The notes under the pieces are model-generated. The model was not told the origin of the DNA and made no database searches. It saw nothing but the letters and a program-made list of their open reading frames with translations. Source: Nemertoderma westbladi (taxonomy: Eukaryota; Xenacoelomorpha; Nemertodermatida; Nemertodermatidae). From it: 52,749 nucleotides of DNA. The stretch is taken from positions 1 through 52,749 of the forward strand of contig JAUCBJ010005798.1 in NCBI GenBank assembly GCA_032718475.1, in the 5' to 3' direction. This document shows, one piece after another, positions 45,201 to 52,749 of the stretch. The first letter of the stretch is position 1, and each line of letters starts with the position of its first letter. The position numbers were made by a program, and so were the translations under genes.

Positions 45201-47200
45201 GTACTGAGAGACGCTGCATCGTTACAGTACTGCGCCGTCTCGTACTCTGAGACGCTACATTGTTACAGCACTGTGCCGTAACGTACTGAGAGACGCTGCA
45301 TCGTTACAGTACTATGCCGTCTCGTACTCTGAGACCTGCAGGGTAACAGTACTGTGCCGTTTCGTACTCTGAGACGCTACATTGTTACATTACTGTGCCG
45401 TAGCGTGCTGAGAGACGCTGCATCGTTACAGTACTGTGCCGTCTCGTACTTCGATACGTACATGGTTACAGTACTGTGCCGTCTCGTACTTCGATACGTA
45501 CATGGTTACAGTACTGTGCCGTCTCGTACTTCGATACGTACATGGTTACAGTACTGTGCCGTCTCGTACTTCGATACGTACATGGTTACAGTACTGTGCC
45601 GTCTCGTACTACGATACGTACATGGTTACAGTAATGGTTACAGTACTGTGCCGTCTCGTACTCTGAGACGCTGCAGGATAACAGTACTGTGCCGTCTCGT
45701 ACTCTGAGACGGTACAATGTTACAGTAGTGAGCCGTAGCGTACTGAGAGACGCTGCATCGTTACAGTGCTGTGCCGTAGCGTACTGAGAGACGCTACATT
45801 GTTACAGAACTGTGCCGTCTCGTACTGAGAGACGCTGCAGGGTAACAGTACTGTGCCGTCTCGTACTCTGCGACGCTACATTGTTACAATACTGTGCTGT
45901 CTCGTACTGAGAGACGCTGCATCGTTACATTACTATGCCGTCTCGTACCCTGAGACCTGCAGGGTAACAGTACTGTGCCGTCTCGTACTCATAGATGCAG
46001 CAGGGTAACAGTACTGTGCCGAGTCGTACTCTGCGACGCTACATTGTAACAGTACTGTGCCGTCTCGTACTGAGAGACGCTGCATCGTTACATTACTATG
46101 CCGTCTCGTACTCTGAGACCTGCAGGGTAACAGTACTGTGCCGTCTCGTACTCATAGATGCAGCAGGGTAACAGTACTGTGCCGAGTCGTACTCTGCGAC
46201 GCTACATTGTAACAGTACTGTGCCGTCTCGTACTGAGAGACGCTGCATAGTTACATTACTATGCCTTCTCGTACTCTGAGACCTGCAGGGTAGCAGTTCT
46301 GTGCCGTCTCGTACTCATAGACGCTGCAGGGTAACAGTACTATGCCGTCTCGTACTCTGCGACGCTACATTGTTACAGTACTGTGCCGTCTTGTACTGAG
46401 AGACGCTGCATCGTTACATTACTATGCCGTCTCGTACTCTGAGACGCTGCAGGGTAACAGTACTGTGCCGTCTCGTACTCTGACACGCTATATTGTTACA
46501 GTACTGTGCCGTCTCGTACTGAGAGACGCTGCAGGGTAACAGTACTGTGCCGTCTCGTACTCTGACACGCTATATTGTTACAGTACTGTGCCGTCTCGTA
46601 CTGATAGACGCTGCAGGGTAACAGTACTGTGCCGTCTCGTACTCTGCGACGCTACATTGTTACAGTACTGTGCTGTCTCGTACTGAGAGACGCTGCATCG
46701 TTACATTACTATGCCGTCTCGTACTCTGAGATCTGCAGGGTAACAGTACTGTGCCGTCTCGTACTGAGAGACGCTGCAGGGTAACAGTACTGTGCCGTCT
46801 CGTACTCTGACACGCTATATTGTTACAGTACTGTGCCGTCTCGTACTGATAGACGCTGCAGGGTAACAGTACTGTGCCGTCTCGTACTCTGCGACGCTAC
46901 ATTGTTACAGTACTGTGCCGTCTCGTACTGAGAGACGCTGCATCGTTACATTACTATGCCGTCTCGTACTCTGAGACCTGCAGGCTAACATTACTGTGCC
47001 GTCTCGTACTCATAGACGCTGCAGGGTAACAGTACTATGCCGTCTCGTACTCTGCGACGCTACATTGTTACAGTACTGTGCCGTTTCGCACTGAGAGACG
47101 CTGCATCGTTACATTACAATGCCGTCTCGTACTCTGAGACCAGCAGGGTAGCAGTACTGTGCCGTCTCGTACTCTGAGACGCTGCAGGGTAACAGTAACT
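42200..47200. repeat. Satellite domain B: 2.52-kb tandem duplication
   Basis: Sequence starting at 42204 recurs at 44724 (2,520 bp); 42793 recurs at 45354 and 42875 at 45436 (2,561 bp, one unit more); 43823 recurs at 46342. Each copy contains five successive 40-bp units with 'tacttcgatacgtacatggt' (near 42885-43060 and 45446-45620). Confidence 0.8.
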
Positions 47201-50092
47201 CTGAGATGCTACATTGTTACAGTACTGTGCAGTAGAGAACTCTGAGACGCTGCAATGTTACAGTATTGTGCCGTCTCGTTACAGTACTGTGCCGTAACGT
47301 ACTGAGAGACGATGCATCGTTACAGTACTGTGCCGTCTCGCACTGAGAGACGATACATCGTTACAGTACTGTGCCGTCTCGCACACCGAGACGCTGCAAG
47401 ATTACATTAATGTGCCGTCTCGCACTCTGAGACGCTGCTGAGTTACATTACTGTGCCTTCTCGAATTCGGAGACGCTGCAGGGTTACAGTACTGTGCCGT
47501 CTCACACACCGAGACGCTGCAAGATTACATTATTGTGCCGTCTCAAATTCGGAAACGCTACAGGTATACAGTACTGTGCCGTCTCGCACACCGAGACGCT
47601 GCAAGATTACATTACTGTGCTGTCTCGAATTCGGAGACGCTACAGGGTTACAGTACTGTGCCGTCTCGCACTCTGAGACGCTGCTGGTTTACAGTACTGT
47701 GTCGTTTCGAATTCGGAGACACTACAGGGTTACAGTACTGTGCCGTCTCGCACTCTGAGACGCTGCTGGGTTACATTACTGTGCCGTCTCGCACTCTGAG
47801 ACGTTGCTGGATTACATTACTGTACCGTCATGTACTGAGAGACGTTGTAGGGTTACAGTACTGTGACGTCTCGCACACCGAGACGCCGCCAAGATTACAT
47901 TACTGTGCCGTCTCGCACTCTGAGACGCTGCTGGGTTACATTACTGTGCCGTCTCGAATTCGGAGACCCTGCAAGGTTACAGTACTGTGCCGTCTCGCAC
48001 ACCGAGACACTGCAAGATTACATTACTGTGCCGTCTCGAATTCGGAGACGCTGCAGGGTTACAGTACTGTGCCGTCTCGCACTCTGAGACGCTGCTGGGT
48101 TACAATACTGTGCCGTCTCGCACTCTGAGACGCTGCTGGGTTACATTACTGTGCCGTCTCGCACTCTGAGACGCTGTAGGGTTACAGTACAGTGTCGTTT
48201 CGAATTCGGAGACGCTGCAAGATTACATTACTGTGCCGCCTCGAATTCGGAGACGCTACAGGGTTACAGTACTGTGCCGTCTCGCACTCTGAGACGCTGC
48301 TGGGTTATAGTACTGTGTCGTTTCGAATTCGGAGACGCTACAGGGTTACAGTACTGTACCGTCTTGCACTCTGAGACGCTGCAGGGTTACAGTACTGTGT
48401 CGTTTCGAATTCGGAGACGCTACAGGTTTACAGTACTGTGCCGTCTCGCACACCGAGACCCTGAAAGATGACATTACTGTGCCGTCTCGAATTCGGAGAC
48501 GCTACAGTGTTATATTACTGTGCCGTCTCGCACTCTGAGACGCTTGTGGGTTACAGTACTGTGTCGTTTCGAATTCGGAGACGCTACAGGATTACAGTAC
48601 TGTGCCGTCTCGCACACCGAGACGCTGCAAGATTACATTACTGTGCCGTCTCGCACACCGAGACGCTGCAAGATTACATTACTGTGCGGGCTCGATTTCG
48701 GAGACGCTGCAGGGTTACAGCACTGTGCCGTCTCGAATTCGGAGACGCTGCAGAGTTAAAGTACTGTGCCGTCTCGCACTCTGAGACGCTGCTGGGTTAC
48801 ATTACTGTGCCGTTTCGAATTCGGAGACGCTACAGGGTTACAGTACTGTGCCGTCTCGCACTCTGAGACGCTGCTGGGTTACAATACTGTGCCGTCTCGC
48901 ACTCTGAGACGCTGCTGGGTTACATTACTGTGCCGTCTCGCACTCTGAGACGCTGCTGGGTTACATTATTGTGCCGTCATGTACTGAGAGACGCTGTAGG
49001 GTTACAGTACTGTGCCGTCTCGCACACCGAGACGCTGCAATATTACATTACTGTGCCGTCTCGCATTCTGAGACGCTGCTGGGTTACATTACTGTTCCGT
49101 CTCGCACTCTGAGACGTTGCTGGGTTACATTACTGTGCCGTCATGTACTGAGAGACGCTGTAGGGTTACAGTACTGTGCCGTCTCGCACACCGAGACGCT
49201 GCAAGATTACATTACTGTGCCGTCTCGCACTCTGAGACGCTGCTGGGTTACATTACTGTGCCGTCTCGCACTCTGAGACGCTGCTGGGTTACATTACTGT
49301 GCCGTCATGTACTGAGAGACGCTGTAGGGTTACAGTACTGTGCCGTCTCGCACACCGAGACGCTGCAAGATTACATTACTGTGCCGTCTCGCACTCTGAG
49401 ACGCTGCTGGGTTACATTACTGTGCCGTCATGTACTGAGAGACGCTGTAGGGTTACAGTACTGTGCCGTCTCGCACACCGAGACGCTGCAAGATTACATT
49501 ACTGTGCCGTCTCGCATTCTGAGACGCTGCTGGGTTACATTACTGTGCCATCTCGCACTCTGAGACGTTGCTGGGTTACATTACTGTGCCGTCATGTACT
49601 GAGAGACGCTGTAGGGTTACAGTACTGTGCCGTCTCGCACACCGAGACGCTGCAAGATTACATTACTGTGCCGTCTCGCATTCTGAGACGCTGCTGGGTT
49701 ACATTACTGTGCCATCTCGCACTCTGAGACGTTGCTGGGTTACATTACTGTGCCGTCATGTACTGAGAGACGCTGTAGGGTTAAAGTACTGTGCCGTCTC
49801 GCACAACGAGACGCTGCAAGATTACATTACTGTGCCGTCTCGCACTCTGAGACGCTGCTGGGTTACATTACTGTGCCGTCTCGCACTCTGAAACGCTGCT
49901 GGGTTACATTACTGTGCCGTCATGTACTGAGAGACGCTGTAGGGTTACAGTACTGTGCCGTCTCGCACACCGAGACGCTGCAAGATTACATTACTGTGCC
50001 GTCTCGCACTCTGAGACGCTGCTGGGTTACATTACTGTGCCGTCATGTACTGAGAGACGCTGTAGGGTTACAGTACTGTGCCGTGCCGTCTC
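47200..50092. repeat. Satellite domain C: 123/164-bp higher-order repeats
   Basis: The units differ from domains A and B: many carry 'gaattcg' or 'gcacacc' between the hairpin arms, and 'ttacattactgt' in place of the perfect palindrome. Variants cycle every three or four units (123 or 164 bp), most regularly between 48930 and 50090. Confidence 0.8.
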
Positions 50093-50138
50093 GATCTCCA
50101 GTCTTTTCTATTTATAAATTTGATAAATTATAACTAAC

Positions 50139-50534
50139 CCTTCCAATATTAGGGGCGTCTTTCTTCCAGTCATCATCTTTTTCTAAAGTGTTTCTGTTGA
50201 AGACATCGAGATCTCCGTCATCGTCGTCACTGTTTCTGGTGAGTTCTCCGGAACCGGAAGCAGATAGTCTGTAGTCAGTGCTGCTAGACGACGCTAGGTA
50301 GTCGGTACCGGTCGTCCTAGATGTTCCGGTATTCTTTGACGAATAGTTTGTTTCGGAAGACGCCGATGAGTAACCAGCGGACAACGAGTGTCGAGTGATT
50401 GGGGAGTATTTGGGGATGTCGTAGTGGGAATTAGTTTCCCAAATATCCGGTTGAGTTAGTCGGCGGAATCTCGCGGATATAGCGGAGGTTAACGTAGATG
50501 CCGACCGACGTAACTGCGGTCTATCAGTTGTCAT
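50139..50534 (-). CDS. CRAL-TRIO gene exon 1 (N-terminal extension)
   Basis: 132 codons from an ATG with a good context (ACC before ATG) to donor AGG|GTTAGT at 50138, phase 0. The encoded extension is rich in Ser, Thr and Tyr ('SLSAGYSSASSETNYSSKN') and ends in an acidic patch ('RNSDDDDGDLD') followed by 'DDDWKKDAPNIGR'. It looks disordered and has no domain I know. Joining to exon 2 is inferred from strand, order and phase 0/phase 0; the 15-kb satellite intron separates them, so it could belong to another transcript. A pyrimidine-rich tract and AG near 50570 suggest a 5' UTR exon boundary. Confidence 0.72.
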
Positions 50535-52430
50535 GGTGACCCGTCTATATGGAAATGGCTATAAACAGGCTAAAATATAATTATCAGTTATGTTTCAGTT
50601 GATCGGTTTGATCCAACAAGAAATCGAATTTTAAATTACATGTAAATTAATATTAGGCCTATATATTGGAGTTTAACAGGGATCAGACTTCTGGGGATTT
50701 CGGGATCGCATAGGATTGCGATTTCAGTGATGAAAATTATGTTTGTATGTTTTGGGCAACTTCACTGGTCACTCCTGAAATGTTTGAAAGATTAAATGGA
50801 TATTAAAATTAATTAATAACTTTCTTGTATTCTTGTATTAATTTTACGGTTTATAGCAATTGATAAAAAACCAAGGAGAACTCATAGAGCACACCTATAT
50901 AAAATGTTAAAGAACATACAAACAAAGATAAATTAAAAACATAAACAAAAAATAAACGAAACGATGAATTAGAAACAAGTTTACAAAAAAAAAAGCACAA
51001 TGAATGAAGGATAATATGATTAGTTATGGGACTTAAACAGTCTAAGAATAAATTTTAATGCAATAATGAAATTAATTAGTTTACATGATGGTAACTAGAG
51101 AGCAACGAGCAGTCATGTGATTTAAAACAGTCTAAAAATAATTACTATACATGATGAATAATAAAAAAAAAAGCAGAACGAGCAGTCAATGAGCAGTCGT
51201 GTTATTAAACTGTCTAAAAAAAATAAATAAATAAAAATCATATGTCAATAATAGAAATAGTTAACAGGATGAAGGTAATAATAAAAAGCACGATTCAATT
51301 ATGATATGGTACAACGTAAGCAATCCGGTGATTTAATTATCACTAGAGTTTTAATATTTAAGATAAGAATAGGATAAGCATAAAAATTGTATATTGATTA
51401 TATTATTATATAATATATATTATTATATAACTTATTACTGGATGCTTTTGTGACATATAATTTAATAATTTAATATAGTCAATCAACTTTATAGTACCAA
51501 CAGTGGGATTATTAAACAAGCTTTACTTCTCTAGTTCCAGAAAGTCGGTATCGGGATTACTTTCCTATTCCTAGCCATGATTTGGAATTATCGGGATGCA
51601 ACCGGTACATATTGGTATAGATTGAGAAAATAATGTATATTTGGTTATGAAACTGAAAGTAAGTATTTATAATACCGTTTAGATAAAGGCTAGAAGAAAG
51701 TCCAACCAGAATAATTCTAAAAATTTAAAATAAATCACTTCTACAGACTGAGGGACGACAGCGCTGTCCTACTTTTAACATCTGAGTAGCTCCAATCGAA
51801 ACATTTCATTAAATTTTGACTTATCAGATCTCAAGCAGTGGCTTTATACTGTTATTTAAACTGTCCAAACATGTACAATTACATTTGAAGATGTTCCTCC
51901 TATATAGGCCTACACTTTAACAGGATGTTATAGAATTACATTTGTGATTAGTGTATTAGGCTAGACAGAAATGGATTACTTCAAAGTATTTAGTCCTATT
52001 TATTTATGTGCTGCATATTTAGACCTATATATCGTAAAAATATACAACTCACCAATGACAAGCAGTGTAAAAAAGATTCACACGGAATAATAACAAATAA
52101 TGTGTTTTTAATTTTTTTTAAGCTACTGTGGTAAGAGTAATTTACAGCTCTGTACGCCAACTCAACTCAATATGAATGAAACTGCGGCGACATAAATATT
52201 TATGAGCTAAAAAACCCATTTGGGTTATGTTGGGTGACGACAGGGGCTATCAGATAAATGGCATATCTGTCTGACACGCGAAGAATTTGATTCCAAAACT
52301 AAACTACAGTAGTCCTGATTGAGTCTCAATACCACAGTTGTTGTACTTCTATTACTATTACTGATGTTCATTCGTATTTCTACACAGATAAAACTTGAAC
52401 AGTTAAGATAATAATATCACTGTAGGGATG
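50535..52430. other. AT-rich region upstream of the CRAL-TRIO gene
   Basis: No supported gene. Between about 50990 and 51290 a diverged ~105-bp unit recurs about three times ('gagcagtc', 'aaacagtctaa', 'acatgatg'). No clear core promoter stands out. Confidence 0.4.
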
Positions 52431-52749
52431 ATGAGGGGGGTGGGGGGGGGGGCTAATAAAAAAGTTTATAAAAAGGGGAACAATTGGTTACGAAACGAAT
52501 GATAAAACTACCATAGGGGGGATCATACAGTTTATGCAAAAATTAAAAAGTTCTTAAAATACGTTCAAATTCACAGATACTGTAGGTGAGGGGGTACTGA
52601 GACCAAATAAAAATCGACGCAAATAACAAACAGCTGAATACGATCAAAAACTAAACTGCTACCTGAGCTATTGACTTTTGTTTATTGTTTTGGTTATAAT
52701 AACATGCCACGGTAACCTGATCATTTCCCATAATAGATAAAATAAAATT
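52431..52749 (+). mobile_element. Poly-G-ended MITE copy cut by the window edge
   Basis: G-rich runs near 52435-52452, then 'cgacgcaaataac...cagctga' and 'tttattgttttggttataataacatgcca', closely related to 29700-29800. The right end is not in the window. Confidence 0.55.

Larger units (their letters stand above)
35414..50092. repeat. 41-bp satellite array filling intron 1
   Basis: About 14.7 kb of a 41-bp unit, roughly 358 copies. A typical unit has the 10-bp palindrome ACAGTACTGT followed by the hairpin CGTCTC-N7-GAGACG. Variants replace the loop (gtactct, gcactct, gcacacc, gaattcg) or one arm (agtagagaac, gtaacgtact). Some units are 40 bp. Both splice sites of intron 1 lie outside it (35148 and 50138). 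Long open frames in the array are a by-product of repetition: 41 is not a multiple of 3, so all three frames cycle through the same 41 codons, and no start, domain or codon bias supports a gene. Confidence 0.95.
17895..50534 (-). other. CRAL-TRIO (clavesin/TTP-like) gene, six coding exons
   Basis: Whole-gene span. Coding exons in transcript order: 50534-50139, 35147-34989, 30074-29928, 19830-19701, 19245-19084, 18083-17895. Intron lengths are about 15.0, 4.9, 10.1, 0.46 and 1.0 kb. All introns are GT/AG. Phases are 0, 2, 2, 0, 0 at the successive junctions, once one surplus base in exon 2 is discounted. The product (about 393 residues) has a charged Ser-rich N-terminal extension, the CRAL-TRIO N-terminal helical domain, and the complete CRAL-TRIO lipid-binding fold. 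The family carries hydrophobic ligands or phosphoinositides between membranes. I compared it from memory with clavesins; the exact orthologue is not assigned. Only about 3.6% of the span is coding. Introns 1, 3 and 5 are filled largely by tandem arrays. Confidence 0.88.

Noticed and set aside
35414-50092. CRISPR array
   Set aside because: Tandem satellite without unique spacers, in a eukaryotic intron; no cas genes.
35414-50092. 41-bp satellite as a third acceptor-derived array
   Set aside because: I compared its unit with the exon 1 donor region and the exon 2 acceptor region and saw no match; unique sequence separates it from both.
42204-50117. Long open frames (up to 197 codons) in the 41-bp satellite, with repeating peptides such as 'YCAVSHSETL'
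   Set aside because: All three plus-strand frames are open because the unit is 41 bp and has few stop triplets. The peptides are the same repeat in shifted phase, with no domain and no consistent start; the region is an intron of the opposite strand.

Overview
The window is eukaryotic: AT-rich, dense in nested transposons, with spliced host exons and three large tandem arrays. It looks like an invertebrate metazoan, because it holds BEL/Pao, Merlin and piggyBac-like elements, a non-LTR retrotransposon and a CRAL-TRIO gene with long introns. I cannot name the phylum from sequence alone.

The main gene lies on the minus strand, 50534 down to 17895. Most of its exons are too short to stand out as open reading frames. 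I assembled six coding exons: 50534-50139, 35147-34989, 30074-29928, 19830-19701, 19245-19084 and 18083-17895. Splice sites are GT/AG, phases join throughout except for one base in exon 2, and the protein reads as a clavesin/alpha-tocopherol-transfer-protein-like CRAL-TRIO lipid-binding protein of about 393 residues. The phase problem in exon 2 is an apparent 1-nt insertion in a C6 run.

The striking feature is in its introns. Intron 3 holds a 91-bp tandem array (about 19793-26040). Intron 5 holds a 55-bp array (18041-18897). Intron 1 is almost entirely a 41-bp satellite (about 35414-50092). The first two arrays are not anonymous satellites: each unit is a copy of the intron's own 3' splice site plus the first 40 or 43 bases of the exon just downstream. 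The real exon is therefore the last of 69 (exon 4) or 15 (exon 6) tandem copies of its own acceptor. Use of any upstream copy would read into an early stop.

The left third (1-16.5 kb) carries a possible small plus-strand gene (exons about 1187-1417 and 16371-16477, matching phase). Its intron is occupied by a 14.1-kb BEL/Pao LTR element (2189-16303, coding on the minus strand, 5-bp target duplication). The two 1,170-bp LTRs are nearly identical. The internal region keeps Gag and protease but has lost reverse transcriptase and integrase; the protease is joined in frame to the tail of RNase H. Nested inside it are a Merlin DNA transposon (4845-5847, 8-bp target duplication) and a piggyBac-like non-autonomous element (12739-13699, TTAA target sites). 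The two host genes would be convergent, meeting near 16.5-17.9 kb.

Introns 2 and 3 of the CRAL-TRIO gene also carry foldback elements, a 5'-truncated non-LTR retrotransposon, MITEs and many long poly-C/poly-G tracts that seem to be transposon ends. The region above 50.5 kb is AT-rich upstream sequence with weak repeats.
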